A stretch of 64,000 bases of DNA from Paenibacillus validus NBRC 15382. GTDB taxonomy: Bacteria > Bacillota > Bacilli > Paenibacillales > NBRC-103111. The stretch covers positions 168,740 to 232,739 of the forward strand of contig NZ_BIMH01000002.1 of assembly GCF_004000985.1 (NCBI RefSeq), read 5' to 3'. Both the position numbers and the translations under genes were made by a program. The notes below the pieces were generated by a model. That model did no database searches and was not told where the DNA came from. It saw only the letters and a list, made by a program, of their open reading frames with translations. Positions 1 to 8,656 of the stretch are shown here, in pieces (position 1 is the stretch's first letter; every line of letters starts with the position of its first letter).

Positions 1-119
1 CCGGATTGAAACATGCCGTGCAGGTCGAGCGTGCCGATTTTCCGCTCCCGTTCATCCGTGATGTCCGTTTCCCCTCTGGACAAAAAGTTGTCGCGAACAT
101 ATACCTTGCGCGCTTCCAT
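1..119 (-). CDS. N-terminal fragment of an unidentified small protein (runs off the window)
   Basis: The reverse strand reads ATG at 119 followed by an open frame of about 39 residues to the window edge, beginning MEARKVYVRDNFLSRGETDI. A GAGGAG ribosome binding site lies 8 nt upstream, so the start is well supported. The opening (aromatic/charged strand, RDNF..SRGET.I, then IGTLDL) resembles the first strands of LURP-one/tubby-like (YxjI-type) proteins, but too little is present to name it. It is divergent from the capA-like gene at 286. Confidence 0.5.
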   Translation of the reverse strand, partial: MEARKVYVRDNFLSRGETDITDERERKIGTLDLHGMFQS

Positions 120-285
120 CACTAACATCTCCTCGCTTTCCGTCGATCGGAGGCTTTGTCATTTTTAACGAACGGCGCGGTTAAAAGGTTTCGGTTTTCA
201 AACATTTTCCACGCTTCATAATCGCATTCATTCCAGTGAATAGTAAGGGTACCGGTGAAGTTATGACAAGGGAGGCGAATCCTGC

Positions 286-1488
286 GTGACACGTTGTCTG
301 TCCGGCGCTATAGCGGCGGTCATCTTGCTTGCATCGTTAAGCGGTTCCGCCGCCAGCCCCGACGTTCACCCGACTGCCGTCCGGCAAGCCGTTCCAAGAG
401 CGGCGTACGAAGTACCCCGGCTGCGCTCCGGCCCTCCCTGCCCGCAGCCGGAGCAGAAAGCGTCGATCGCCGCCATCGGCGATGTCTTGATTCACCGCTC
501 CATTTATGACGACGCCCGCACAAAGAGCGGCTTCGACTTTCGGCCGATGTTCGAGAAAGTTCGTCCTGCGCTCGCGGCGGCGGACGTGACTGTCGCCAAT
601 CAAGAGAGCATCACCGGCGGGATCGGCATCGGCTTGTCCGATTACCCGACGTTCAACAGCCCGTTCGAGACAGCCGACGCTCTCCGGGATGCCGGCGTCG
701 ATGTCGTTACGATGGCCAACAACCATACGCTCGATCGCGGCGAGAAGGCTGTGCTGCAAGCGATCGGGCACTGGCGGGACTTGCAGGTCGAGTACGCGGG
801 AGCGAGCGAGAGCGTCAACGATCGGCGGCGTATGCGGCTCGTGAAACGGAACGGCTTGAAGCTGGCGTTTCTATCATACACCTACGGCACCAACGGCATT
901 CCTTCACCGCCGGGCAAATCCCATCTCGTGCACCGGCTGGAGCCGGGCGTCCTGACCGCCGAAATTCGCGAAGCGAAGCGGCTGGCCGATGCCGTCGTCG
1001 TCAGCCTGCACTTCGGCGTCGAATATCAGCGGCTGCCGAACGACGAGCAGAAGCGCCTGGCCAAACTGGCCGCCGTGTCCGGCGCGGACTTGATCCTCGG
1101 CCATCATCCGCATGTGCTGCAGCCGCTCGAGTGGATCGACAACGGCCGTAACGGCGGACGAAGCCTGGTCGTCTACTCGCTCGGCAATTTTATCGCCGCT
1201 CAGAAGCAATCCGACCCGCATACGCGAATCGGCGGCATCTTGAGCGCGGACCTCCAAAAGGTACCGGGGCCGGGGCCAGAGGCCGGTTCGATAGGCAGCC
1301 GCATCGTCGTCGAGAACGTCACATTCCTGCCCACTTACATCCGCTTCAAGCGGTGGCGCGGTTATCGTGTCGTTCCGCTGGCCTCCGTGACGGAAGAGGA
1401 ATTAAAGGACGCGCCCCGCGTCTTTAAAGAAGTGGCCGCCCATATGCGCCGCTGGATGCCGGACCTTACCGTCGCGGACGGGTTATAA
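286..1488 (+). CDS. CapA/PgsA-type metallophosphoesterase-like exported protein
   Basis: A 400-residue protein with an N-terminal hydrophobic signal segment (residues 5-23) and a PGA_cap (CapA) domain over most of its length. Visible family motifs are AAIGDVLIHRSI (metal-site Asp), TVANQES, TMANNHTLDRG, VVSLHFGVEYQ and ILGHHPHVLQ, the His/Asp/Asn pattern of calcineurin-like enzymes. CapA proteins take part in poly-gamma-glutamate synthesis or export, but no capB/capC genes are nearby, so this is probably a stand-alone homologue of unknown substrate acting outside the membrane. The start is GTG at 286, preceded by GGAGGCG. It converges with the next gene, separated by only 4 nt. Confidence 0.8.
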   Translation: MTRCLSGAIAAVILLASLSGSAASPDVHPTAVRQAVPRAAYEVPRLRSGPPCPQPEQKASIAAIGDVLIHRSIYDDARTKSGFDFRPMFEKVRPALAAADVTVANQESITGGIGIGLSDYPTFNSPFETADALRDAGVDVVTMANNHTLDRGEKAVLQAIGHWRDLQVEYAGASESVNDRRRMRLVKRNGLKLAFLSYTYGTNGIPSPPGKSHLVHRLEPGVLTAEIREAKRLADAVVVSLHFGVEYQRLPNDEQKRLAKLAAVSGADLILGHHPHVLQPLEWIDNGRNGGRSLVVYSLGNFIAAQKQSDPHTRIGGILSADLQKVPGPGPEAGSIGSRIVVENVTFLPTYIRFKRWRGYRVVPLASVTEEELKDAPRVFKEVAAHMRRWMPDLTVADGL

Positions 1489-1492
1489 ACGA

Positions 1493-1990
1493 CTATGTCG
1501 AATATTTCAAAGACAACTCATCCAACAATCGGCGAACCGTGGGGACGGTGTCTTTGTACAAAGGGCGGTAGTCGAGCGGCTCCACGAAGCTCAGGAACGT
1601 TTCGGCGATATCCCGTACCTGCCGAACGTACTCCGCCTTATCCACCGTATAAGACGCTACCCGGCGCGGGGCTCCGCCTTGCCGCTCCTCCACTTCCGTC
1701 AATTCCAGCTCCCGCTCGCTTCGGTGGATGACGACGAACGAGAACGCCCGGCATTCCGGATCGCCGCAGCCGCAAATAAAGAACGGAACCTTCGTCCACG
1801 CGTCCACCCCGGCCCAGCGGTCCGGTTCCACGTTCTCCAAAGCGCTCAAGAGCAGGGCCGGCAGTCCGACGTCCAGACATAAAGGCTCATCGATCACGGT
1901 TTCACCGTCGATGTCGAGCCGGACGTCGGCGTGAACGATCTGCAGGCCGGCGTCAAACGACCAGTTGCGGTAAGTTAATGAAAATGCCAT
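1493..1990 (-). CDS. Conserved hypothetical protein with a Cys-rich CGCGDPEC motif
   Basis: A 165-residue soluble protein starting MAFSLTYRNWSFDAG. The ATG at 1990 was chosen because AAAGGAG lies just upstream; a longer frame to 2038 has no such site. The middle carries FFICGCGDPECRAFSF, three cysteines and acidic residues that could bind a metal. The C-terminal third is helical and charged (VRQVRDIAETFLSF). No family is recognised with confidence. It ends almost back-to-back with the CapA-like gene. Confidence 0.6.
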   Translation of the reverse strand: MAFSLTYRNWSFDAGLQIVHADVRLDIDGETVIDEPLCLDVGLPALLLSALENVEPDRWAGVDAWTKVPFFICGCGDPECRAFSFVVIHRSERELELTEVEERQGGAPRRVASYTVDKAEYVRQVRDIAETFLSFVEPLDYRPLYKDTVPTVRRLLDELSLKYST

Positions 1991-2041
1991 GGCGGTTCTC
2001 CTTTTCACCCGGTGGACACATTTACCAATTTTTTTCAAAGA

Positions 2042-2068
2042 GTATAATTATTGCTTTGGTACATACTA
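2042..2068 (+). promoter_or_regulatory. Putative forespore sigma-G promoter of the SASP gene
   Basis: GTATA at 2042-2046 and CATACTA at 2062-2068 resemble the -35 and -10 elements recognised by sigma-G, which drives SASP genes in the forespore. The spacing is slightly short, so this is an assignment by resemblance and context. Confidence 0.5.
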
Positions 2069-2092
2069 CCTTCAAGAACGGAGGTGATATCG

Positions 2093-2320
2093 ATGGGCGC
2101 AGGACAATCCCGCAGCAGCAACGCTTTGGTCGTACCTCAAGCTTCCCAAGCTTTGGACCAACTGAAGTATGAAGTTGCTCAAGAGCTGGGCATCCAAATT
2201 CCTCAAGACGGGTACTATGGTTTCATGGCTACTCGCGACACCGGGGCTATTGGTGGCCACATCACACGTCGTCTGGTTCAAATCGCCGAGCAGCAGTTGG
2301 CCGGCAAGTTCACTCGATAA
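2093..2320 (+). CDS. Alpha/beta-type small acid-soluble spore protein (SASP)
   Basis: A 75-residue protein starting MGAGQSRSSNALVVPQAS. SASPs coat and protect spore DNA and are degraded at germination. The diagnostic segments are LKYEVAQELGI, containing the recognition site of the germination protease GPR, and the glycine-rich GHITRRLVQIAEQ DNA-binding C-terminus. ATG 2093 follows a near-perfect GGAGGTGAT site; an upstream in-frame ATG at 2051 lacks one. It is monocistronic, with a terminator at 2346-2370. Its presence is firm evidence for an endospore former. Confidence 0.95.
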   Translation: MGAGQSRSSNALVVPQASQALDQLKYEVAQELGIQIPQDGYYGFMATRDTGAIGGHITRRLVQIAEQQLAGKFTR

Positions 2321-2345
2321 TGCAGTACCTCGAATACTTAACGGG

Positions 2346-2370
2346 GCGGTTCCCTCGCGGAACCGCTTTT
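2346..2370 (+). terminator. Intrinsic terminator of the SASP gene
   Basis: Perfect 8-bp stem GCGGTTCC/GGAACCGC with a 5-nt loop, followed by TTTT. Confidence 0.85.
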
Positions 2371-2529
2371 CCATGTGCGGCCGCCCCGATTATCCGAGGC
2401 CGGTATTGTTTATTATAAACGATTTCCACCGCTCCCGTCTAAGCGCAGGATGGAATCCGTAAAAGTGAAATAAGCCTCCGGCATCAACGCCAAAGGCCCA
2501 TCCTACTATAAATGAGGTATAAGTGCTGA
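2371..2529. other. Intergenic region without recognised gene
   Basis: About 160 bp of mixed composition between the SASP terminator and the next minus-strand stop. No coding frame with a plausible start site, and no repeat or RNA gene, was seen. Confidence 0.5.
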
Positions 2530-2919
2530 TCAATCGGTATTGCCGTTTTTGTCGGGATTGACAAGATTCGCCATATTATAATTCGATTCGAACGTGACGC
2601 TTGTGCATAACAAGTTTTGCCGCATCGCGAACTCGAACTGGATTTCGCCGTGCGACCATTTTTTCAGCTTTAACGACTCAAGGGCTGTCTGACGAAAGGA
2701 GTGCTGGTGGCTTTCGGTCAGTCCCCGGTCCGCTTTCTTGAGTTCGCTTCCTCTACTTTCCAAGGGAAAGTGCCTGACCCCGAACTTTCCTACCATGTTG
2801 TTGCGAATTTGCACGAATACGGTGCCCGACGTCAAATGCGCAAGCTCTTCCTTTAATTCCCGAAACACCAGGTCCAACTGCCGCGCTAACGAAACCTTCT
2901 CCAAAATCAAAAGCATCAT
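2530..2919 (-). CDS. Hypothetical protein, unrecognised
   Basis: A protein of about 129 residues beginning MMLLILEKVSLARQLDLVF. Two adjacent ATG codons (2919, 2916) follow AGAAGGG, so the start is uncertain by one codon. It is basic and predicted helical at the N-terminus, then mixed (VFVQIRNNMVGKFGVRHFPL); no signal peptide or membrane segment. Lower GC than its neighbours and an AT-rich upstream region suggest a lineage-specific gene. Function unknown. Confidence 0.5.
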   Translation of the reverse strand: MMLLILEKVSLARQLDLVFRELKEELAHLTSGTVFVQIRNNMVGKFGVRHFPLESRGSELKKADRGLTESHQHSFRQTALESLKLKKWSHGEIQFEFAMRQNLLCTSVTFESNYNMANLVNPDKNGNTD

Positions 2920-3079
2920 CCCTTCTTTTTGAATTAATGGAATATTATGTATATCCTGATGTAGCCCTATTATAGGACAATAAAATCAAAATATCAACAA
3001 AAATTCACTTTTTTCGCTATGCATGTAGGCCTATCGAAACCCCTTTCTTCCAACCCTATAGACCAAAACTTACAAGCAG

Positions 3080-3088
3080 TGGTATAAT
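3080..3088 (+). promoter_or_regulatory. Extended -10 promoter for the chemoreceptor gene
   Basis: TGGTATAAT (TGnTATAAT) at 3080-3088 is a consensus extended -10, about 70 bp before the start at 3156. The -35 region is weak. No sigma-D element typical of motility genes was seen. Confidence 0.6.
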
Positions 3089-3155
3089 TGCCCGTAGGAT
3101 TAATCGCCTTGTATGAGTCGTTGATCCCAGAACAGATTGAAGGGGTCGTTCGGGT

Positions 3156-4415
3156 ATGAACAGATTTTCAGGCTTATCGTTTAAGAACAAGCTCCAGCTT
3201 GGGTGCTACGCCATCGTTGCCGTTTACTCCATCGCTATGCTGTTTTTCATTTTTCAATCCTCGTCAAGTATGCTCTGGGGGCTTATTTTACTATTTCTGC
3301 TGGCCGGGTTAAGTTTTCCTTTTATCCGATTCCTGGAAAGAACGCTTACAGAACCGATCAGCGATATTTCCCGCGCCGCGATTAGCATCTCCAAGGGCGA
3401 CTTCACGTCGAAAATTCACATTCAATCGAACGATGCGCTGGGCGAGCTGGCGAATTCGTTCAACCGGATGACGGAGAAGCTGCGCGAAATTTTGAAGGAT
3501 ACCGGTAAAGCGTCGAAACACGTGTCGGATTCCAGCCGGGACATCTTTTACAAGAATGAGAAAATGAAAGCGGTGCTCGAAGAAGCCGCGATCGCAGCCA
3601 ACGAGCTTGCAGCCGGGGCCAATCAAATTTCCGAGGAAATCAGTGAGGTTTCTGCCGCCACGAAGGACATCGAGCATAAAGTAACCAGCTACACGGAATC
3701 GACGCGGGAAATGAATGCGCGCTCCGGCCAAATGCTGGAGCTGGTCAATAAAGGTCTGCAATCCGTCGAAACGCAAAGCGACGGCGTCCGCAAGAACGTC
3801 GAAGCGACCGCCAACGTCTCGAACACGATCAACTCGCTGGCCGAGCTGACGAAAGGAATTTCCACCATCACCGCGTCCATTTCGGAAATCGCCGAGCAGA
3901 CGAACCTGCTGTCCTTGAACGCCTCTATTGAAGCGGCACGGGCAGGCGAGCATGGCAGAGGCTTCGCCGTCGTCGCCCAAGAAGTCCGGAAGCTTGCCGA
4001 AGAGTCGACGACCTCGACCCAAGAGGTGTTCGGCTTGGTGCGCAGCATTGAGCAAGGCATCCAGGAAGCGCTCTCGTCCATGGCGCAAAACGAAAAGATC
4101 GTGCAAGAGCAAACCCAGCTGATTTCCGAGACGGAAACGGTATTCGGAGAAATCGTAAGCAGCGTATCCTTCATCAGCGAGCAAATTTCAAAGTTCGCGC
4201 GCGAAAGCGAGCAGATGCTGGCCGGCGCCCAACAAATCTCGGCGACGATGGAGAACATATCGGCAATCACGGAGCAATCCGCCGCCGGGACGGAGCAAGT
4301 GTCCGCCTCCATGAAGGATCAGATCGGCGCCGTGCAAGCCATCGTGGCCCAGTCGGAAGAAATGACACGGCTGGTGACGCAGCTGCAGCTCACGATGAGC
4401 ATCTTCAAGCTCTAG
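3156..4415 (+). CDS. Methyl-accepting chemotaxis-like protein without a periplasmic sensor domain
   Basis: A 419-residue protein with two closely spaced membrane segments (about residues 15-33 and 38-58), a HAMP domain (PISDISRAA...[10 protein letters not shown], about 60-115) and a long coiled-coil signalling domain whose hairpin tip reads [20 protein letters not shown]...[16 protein letters not shown]. The tip binds CheA/CheW in this family. There is essentially no extracellular domain between the membrane helices, so it must sense membrane, cytoplasmic or energy-state signals, or work with a partner. ATG 3156 follows AAGGGG. It ends in a strong bidirectional terminator. Confidence 0.9.
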   Translation: MNRFSGLSFKNKLQLGCYAIVAVYSIAMLFFIFQSSSSMLWGLILLFLLAGLSFPFIRFLERTLTEPISDISRAAISISKGDFTSKIHIQSNDALGELANSFNRMTEKLREILKDTGKASKHVSDSSRDIFYKNEKMKAVLEEAAIAANELAAGANQISEEISEVSAATKDIEHKVTSYTESTREMNARSGQMLELVNKGLQSVETQSDGVRKNVEATANVSNTINSLAELTKGISTITASISEIAEQTNLLSLNASIEAARAGEHGRGFAVVAQEVRKLAEESTTSTQEVFGLVRSIEQGIQEALSSMAQNEKIVQEQTQLISETETVFGEIVSSVSFISEQISKFARESEQMLAGAQQISATMENISAITEQSAAGTEQVSASMKDQIGAVQAIVAQSEEMTRLVTQLQLTMSIFKL

Positions 4416-4436
4416 TACATAAGAAACGGCCATGTG

Positions 4437-4486
4437 AAAGAGGCTGACCCCCGCAGATTATCATCTGCCGCAGGGTCAGCCTCTTT
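4437..4486. terminator. Bidirectional terminator between the chemoreceptor and peptidase genes
   Basis: 14-bp inverted repeat (4437-4450 and 4473-4486) with A-run before and T-rich tract after; it serves both convergent genes. Confidence 0.85.
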
Positions 4487-4513
4487 CCTTGTACACCGAA
4501 CGGTCGAACGGTC

Positions 4514-6304
4514 TTATTCCGTCAAGCGCAGAAATTCATGCACGTCGGCGACCGACAGATCCAGCGCCTGCTGCCAGAAGTCCGGCTTCGTCAGGTCGAC
4601 GCCCAAATGTTTACGCGCCAGCTCTTCCACGGTCATCCGGCCGGTATCGCGCAGGAGCGCCACATACTGGTCCTCGAACGCAGCTCCCCGGCGGAGCGCC
4701 TCGGCGTACAAGCCGGTGCTGAACATATAACCGAACGTATACGGGAAATTGTAGAACGGTACCTCGGTGATGTAAAAATGCAGCTTCGACGCCCAAAAAT
4801 GAGGATGATATTCCTCGAGTGCCTCACAAAACGCCTGCTTCTGCGCCGCCGTCATCAGCTCGTTCAAGCGCTCGATCCCGACCAGCCCCCGGCGCCGCTC
4901 CTCGTAGAAATTCGTCTCGAATATAAATCGCGCATGGATGTTCATATAGAACGCGACGGAACGCTGTATTTTATCCTCCAGCAACGTAATCCGCTCAGCC
5001 TCGCTTGACGCGGCCTTCACCGCCGCATCGGCGACGACCATCTCCGCGAACGTCGAGGCCGTCTCGGCCACGTTCATCGCGTACTCCTGTGCAAGCGCCG
5101 GCAAATCGTTCATGACGTGCTGGTGGTACCCGTGGCCCAGCTCATGCGCCAGCGTCGCCACATTGGAGGCCGTGCCGGCGTAAGTCATGAAGATCCGGGT
5201 TTCTTCGGCGATCGGGAACGACGTACAAAACCCGCCCGGCCGCTTGCCGGGACGATCCTCCGCTTCGATCCAGCGGTTCTCGAACGCCCTCTCCGCAAAA
5301 TCAGCCATCCGCGGGCTGAAGCGGCGGAACTGCTCGACGATCAGCTGGGCGCCTTCATCATAGCTGAACTCCAGGCTGCCTTCGCCGACTGGCGCGTCGA
5401 CATCGTACCAGCTCAGCTTCGGAATGCCGAGCAGCTTCGCTTTCCGCTCCAGATAACGGACGAAGATATCTTTACCGCCCTCGATGACGCCCCACATCGC
5501 ATCGAGCGTTTCCTTCGTCATCCGGTTGATCGCAAGCGGCTCCTTGTGAATGTCCTTCCAGCCTCGGCGCTCGTACAGCTTCAGCCGGAACCCGCCCAAA
5601 TGGTTCAGCGCGTCGGCGCAATAATCCGCATGCTCGGCCCACTGCTCCTCCCATGAACGGAACAGCTTCTGCCGCACCTTCCGGTCGGGGCTGTGCATCC
5701 GGTTGGCCGCCTGACCGGCCGACAGCTGAAGCACTTCGCCGTTCTCCTCATACGGAACGCGGAACTTGCTGACGGTCGTGTTATACGACTCGCCCCAGCC
5801 GTGATACCCGTCAACGGCCAAATCGTTGACAAGCGCCTCCTGCTCCGGCGGCAGCTTGTCGGCCGCAAGCAGCTTGCGCTCTACGAGCGGGTAACGGATT
5901 TCCGCCGTTTCCGGATGCGCCAGCAATGCCTGCCAGGCCTCCTCCCCTATACGCGTCAGCAGGTCGTCGAAATGCGTTTGCGCGGTGGCGTACTCCGCCC
6001 CAATCGCCTTCACTTTACCTGCCAGCATGACGGCCGTCTTATCGTTCTGGTTAGCGGCGGCCAAGCAGGCCGTGAACGAGTCCGCTTCGCGCAATGCGAG
6101 CGCCGCTTTCTGCAGCAGCGCAAGCGTCGGCAGCAGCGCCGTCGCTTCCTCGGCCGTGTTCGGCACGCGCAGCTCCTTCAGCGCGGTACGCAGCGCCGCG
6201 ATATTCGTCTCCAGCTGACGCAGAAAGCGGGCAAACGCCTCCGATTGACTGCCTCCGGCAAAAAAACGCTCCAAATCCCAGGTTTGAGGCAAAGGACTTT
6301 GCAT
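4514..6304 (-). CDS. M3 family oligoendopeptidase (PepF type)
   Basis: A 596-residue cytosolic zinc metallopeptidase that cleaves short peptides. The catalytic HEXXH motif is visible in TLAHELGHGYH, followed by the downstream Glu region AMNVAETASTFAEM expected for clan MA. Length matches the usual ~600 residues. Start taken as ATG 6304 (MQSPLPQTWDLERFF), with GGAAGG about 12 nt upstream; a GTG at 6319 would sit on the Shine-Dalgarno. Monocistronic and convergent with the chemoreceptor gene. Confidence 0.92.
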   Translation of the reverse strand: MQSPLPQTWDLERFFAGGSQSEAFARFLRQLETNIAALRTALKELRVPNTAEEATALLPTLALLQKAALALREADSFTACLAAANQNDKTAVMLAGKVKAIGAEYATAQTHFDDLLTRIGEEAWQALLAHPETAEIRYPLVERKLLAADKLPPEQEALVNDLAVDGYHGWGESYNTTVSKFRVPYEENGEVLQLSAGQAANRMHSPDRKVRQKLFRSWEEQWAEHADYCADALNHLGGFRLKLYERRGWKDIHKEPLAINRMTKETLDAMWGVIEGGKDIFVRYLERKAKLLGIPKLSWYDVDAPVGEGSLEFSYDEGAQLIVEQFRRFSPRMADFAERAFENRWIEAEDRPGKRPGGFCTSFPIAEETRIFMTYAGTASNVATLAHELGHGYHQHVMNDLPALAQEYAMNVAETASTFAEMVVADAAVKAASSEAERITLLEDKIQRSVAFYMNIHARFIFETNFYEERRRGLVGIERLNELMTAAQKQAFCEALEEYHPHFWASKLHFYITEVPFYNFPYTFGYMFSTGLYAEALRRGAAFEDQYVALLRDTGRMTVEELARKHLGVDLTKPDFWQQALDLSVADVHEFLRLTE

Positions 6305-6514
6305 GAGTGAACACCGCACCTTCCAATAAGGGATATACTTCTTTTTCCATTAAACCATAATTTGACGTCCAGCCCAAATGGAGCTCTATTGTTCGGACGG
6401 GTGCGTCAAGAGGCGCAGGCCCCCGCCCTTCCGGGATGGTTTCTTGTTGAATGCAGGTCCTGGATATGTTTAAATGGAGACTATAGATGTACGAATGGGA
6501 GTTGATTTCGGAAG

Positions 6515-6706
6515 ATGAGACCGCTGCAAATTTCTCCGGAAACGGCACAAAAGCTGGCCAAACAGTTGAACGTGCCGCTGGAGCACCTGATGCATATGCC
6601 GCAGCATATTTTGCTGCAAAAGCTGGCCGAGCTGGCCAAATCTGCGGAAGCGGATAGCAAAACCGGCACCGCCGCCGAAGCTCAAGAAAAGCCGAAATCG
6701 GAGTAA
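6515..6706 (+). CDS. yycC: YycC-like small protein
   Basis: A 63-residue protein starting MRPLQISPETAQKLAKQL, closely resembling the short conserved Bacillus protein YycC of unknown function. The first 45 residues hold the conserved part (VPLEHLMHMPQHILLQKLAELAK); the Ala/Lys/Glu-rich tail is an extension. It is followed after 9 nt by the next small gene, suggesting one transcript. Confidence 0.75.
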   Translation: MRPLQISPETAQKLAKQLNVPLEHLMHMPQHILLQKLAELAKSAEADSKTGTAAEAQEKPKSE

Positions 6707-6715
6707 CCGAAAACG

Positions 6716-6970
6716 ATGATACCTTTCGAAAATACATGGCCTTACGACCGGTTCGGTCAGGACATCTACGTGCAAAACTGCCCGTTCTGCCAAGCGGAGA
6801 ACGTCCTGCTGCCGCTTAAAGCGAGGGACATGCAGGAGCTTCAAGACCGCGTCAAGAAGCTGCTCGTATTCCCCTGCTGCCGCAATCGGCTGACACTCGT
6901 CGATGCCGATTCGGACTATTTGCTGGCGAGCCGGCCGCTTCGCCGCGGCGACCGCTCGAAATCGACATAA
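6716..6970 (+). CDS. Small Cys-pair protein, possible zinc ribbon
   Basis: An 84-residue protein of unknown function. Two cysteine pairs, CPFC (residues 22-25) and PCC (about 53-55), are spaced as in a degenerate zinc ribbon. Both ends are polar, with no signal or membrane segment. Co-directional with yycC (9-nt gap) and ended by the terminator at 7011-7080. Confidence 0.65.
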   Translation: MIPFENTWPYDRFGQDIYVQNCPFCQAENVLLPLKARDMQELQDRVKKLLVFPCCRNRLTLVDADSDYLLASRPLRRGDRSKST

Positions 6971-7010
6971 CAGCAGACAAGCGGGCGCTAATTCCTGCAA
7001 ATGGCATAAC

Positions 7011-7080
7011 AAAACGCTTAAAGCAAATTCGTTTCCCGCCTCCCCGGCCCGGCAGCGAATTCCCTTTAAGCGTTTGTTTG
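7011..7080. terminator. Bidirectional terminator between convergent genes
   Basis: AAACGCTTAAAG...CTTTAAGCGTTT flank a GC-rich loop with a second inverted repeat (AATTCG/CGAATT), and a T-rich tail follows. It serves the yycC unit and the DUF2225 gene. Confidence 0.75.
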
Positions 7081-7103
7081 TTAGTGCAGCTTACATACGG
7101 AGT

Positions 7104-7802
7104 CTATAATTCTTGGACATCTTCTTCCAGCTGAAGCTTTTGCTCCTGCATTTCCTCCCGTACGGCCTGCCACTGCTCCCGGCAAGCCCGAATCATGCCG
7201 GCATCCATAATCTGTTTGTCGTTCACGACGCGTGCGAACCACTTGACCGCTTGATTGAAATTTTTCAAGCGCCGATGCAGCTCTCCGATTAAATACATGA
7301 GCCTGGCGTTGTTCATCTCGGAAGCTTCCGTCTCAAACGTCCGGATATACTCCTCAAGCGCGTATTGAAGGAACCGTTTCTCCTGCTCCTCGTTTCCCTG
7401 ATGCCGATACAACCAGGCAATATGGTGGAGCAATGAGGCGGTGACCCGCCCTTTTTCATTCACCGCCTGCGCGCATACGAGCGCCAGCTTAAAAGCATAT
7501 AATGCATCATCCCATTGACGTTCGCCGCCGCAGTCTTTGTACGACCACTTGGCGCCGATCTTCTCCTTAAAAGCGTTCTTCTGCTGAAGCGTGAGGTGCT
7601 CCTTCGAATTTTCGGTGCCGGCGAAGCCGCAAAACGGACAAATCCGCACGACGTAATAATCGGGATTCAGATCTTTATAATGCAGGCAAAAGTCCGTGTC
7701 GGACTTGATCGACTTCTTGAAGCTCGGCCTTACCCGAGACGTTCTGAATTCCGCATCGCACTGGGGGCATTGGACTTTTGCTTGGAATAGAGGCTCCATC
7801 AT
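7104..7802 (-). CDS. DUF2225 family protein
   Basis: A 232-residue cytosolic protein. The N-terminus has a zinc-ribbon-like CPQCDAEF and a second pair CPFCGFAG around residues 50-55; the remainder is helical and TPR-like (RLMYLIGELHRRLKNFNQAVKWFARVV). This matches the DUF2225 family common in Bacillota; function unknown. ATG 7802 is preceded by AAAGGAAG at 8 nt. The hemoglobin gene lies 32 bp upstream on the same strand, so the two are probably co-transcribed. Confidence 0.85.
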   Translation of the reverse strand: MMEPLFQAKVQCPQCDAEFRTSRVRPSFKKSIKSDTDFCLHYKDLNPDYYVVRICPFCGFAGTENSKEHLTLQQKNAFKEKIGAKWSYKDCGGERQWDDALYAFKLALVCAQAVNEKGRVTASLLHHIAWLYRHQGNEEQEKRFLQYALEEYIRTFETEASEMNNARLMYLIGELHRRLKNFNQAVKWFARVVNDKQIMDAGMIRACREQWQAVREEMQEQKLQLEEDVQEL

Positions 7803-7834
7803 TTCATACACTTCCTTTAATCGGCATATGACAT

Positions 7835-8197
7835 TCAGCTGTTCACAAAATGATAGGCAGGCCCCTTCAGCCGTTCCAGCACGGCGCGCCGCAGCTGCGG
7901 CTCCATGCCGGTTTCTTCAAGCGCTAACGCCATGCAGCCGAGCCACGCTTCCGCTCGCTCTTCGGTAATGGGGAAAGGGAGGTGGCGGGCGCGCATCATC
8001 GGATGGCCGTATTGTTCCGAATACAGCGGCGGTCCACCGAAAAATTGACTTAAAAATAAAGTTTGCCTCTCCATCACCGGCCTAATATTGTCAGGAAATA
8101 ACGGGCCGATCAGCGGGTGGGCCTGAACCTTTGGATAGAAGGCTTCGACGATTCGGCGAATGCCTTCCACCCCGCCCATCGCTTCATATATCGTCAT
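7835..8197 (-). CDS. Truncated (2-on-2) hemoglobin, YjbI/trHbO type
   Basis: A globin of about 120 residues starting MTIYEAMGGVEGIRRIVEAFY. Group II signatures are visible: QTLFLSQFFGGPPLYSEQYGHPMMRARHLPF includes the proximal histidine region, and AEAWLGCM the conserved Trp of the G helix. Such proteins bind O2 or NO and protect against redox or thiol stress. A TTG at 8218 with a better spaced AAGGAG is an equally plausible start (adding MTHERES). It is the first gene of a probable two-gene unit with DUF2225. Confidence 0.88.
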   Translation of the reverse strand: MTIYEAMGGVEGIRRIVEAFYPKVQAHPLIGPLFPDNIRPVMERQTLFLSQFFGGPPLYSEQYGHPMMRARHLPFPITEERAEAWLGCMALALEETGMEPQLRRAVLERLKGPAYHFVNS

Positions 8198-8294
8198 CGA
8201 TTCTCGTTCATGCGTCAAAGCAATCAGCTCCTTAACCCTAAGATAATCGGCGGCACCGGCCATGTCTTACAAAGGGGGCGCGATGTCAGTCAAC

Positions 8295-8327
8295 AAAAAA
8301 AGATGCTAATGCATGCGCTTTAGCATC
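8295..8327 (-). terminator. Intrinsic terminator of the micropeptide transcript
   Basis: On the minus strand an 8-bp stem GATGCTAA/TTAGCATC is followed by seven Ts. It lies downstream of the 29-residue ORF at 8390-8479. Confidence 0.8.
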
Positions 8328-8389
8328 GTCATTCGAATCCTATCCCACTCGGCGCGTTGACCGGTAAACACAGCAACGGCCGTTTCAAC

Positions 8390-8479
8390 TTAGGCGTCTT
8401 CTTCACCAGAGGTCATTAAGGTCTCCCTGATGACATATACAAATGCACATACGAGAATTCCAGCAATAACGCCCATCAT
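8390..8479 (-). CDS. 29-residue single-pass membrane micropeptide
   Basis: The frame MMGVIAGILVCAFVYVIRET, plus a nine-residue acidic tail, encodes one hydrophobic helix. Start ATG 8479 (or 8476) follows GGGAGTGAT at 5 nt. A longer frame with starts at 8500 or 8494 exists but lacks a binding site. It has its own extended -10 promoter (TGGTACAAT, 8510-8517) and a dedicated terminator, which argue that the transcript is real. Function unknown. Confidence 0.55.
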   Translation of the reverse strand: MMGVIAGILVCAFVYVIRETLMTSGEEDA

Positions 8480-8509
8480 AAGGATCACTCCCATTCTCAT
8501 ATTAGTACC

Positions 8510-8517
8510 ATTGTACC
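8510..8517 (-). promoter_or_regulatory. Extended -10 promoter of the micropeptide gene
   Basis: Minus-strand TGGTACAAT immediately upstream of the micropeptide leader, next to a T-rich stretch. It is divergent from ylbJ. Confidence 0.5.
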
Positions 8518-8656
8518 ATAAAAAAAATAAACAAACAGCATTTTTGAAAGCACTCTCTTTAATTTTTGCATGCCTATATCTTCCATTCAGGAGCATGTCT
8601 CCGGGAAGCTCATCATATACCAGAATGACAGGCTCTTTGGAGAGGAAGTGACTTTT

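Noticed and set aside
3309..4184. Long minus-strand frame opposite the chemoreceptor
   Set aside because: Antisense shadow of the coiled-coil signalling domain; no start site or recognisable domain.
4700..5100. Second peptidase fragment on the plus strand
   Set aside because: Plus-strand frames here are shadows of the M3 peptidase; the HEXXH motif is on the minus strand.
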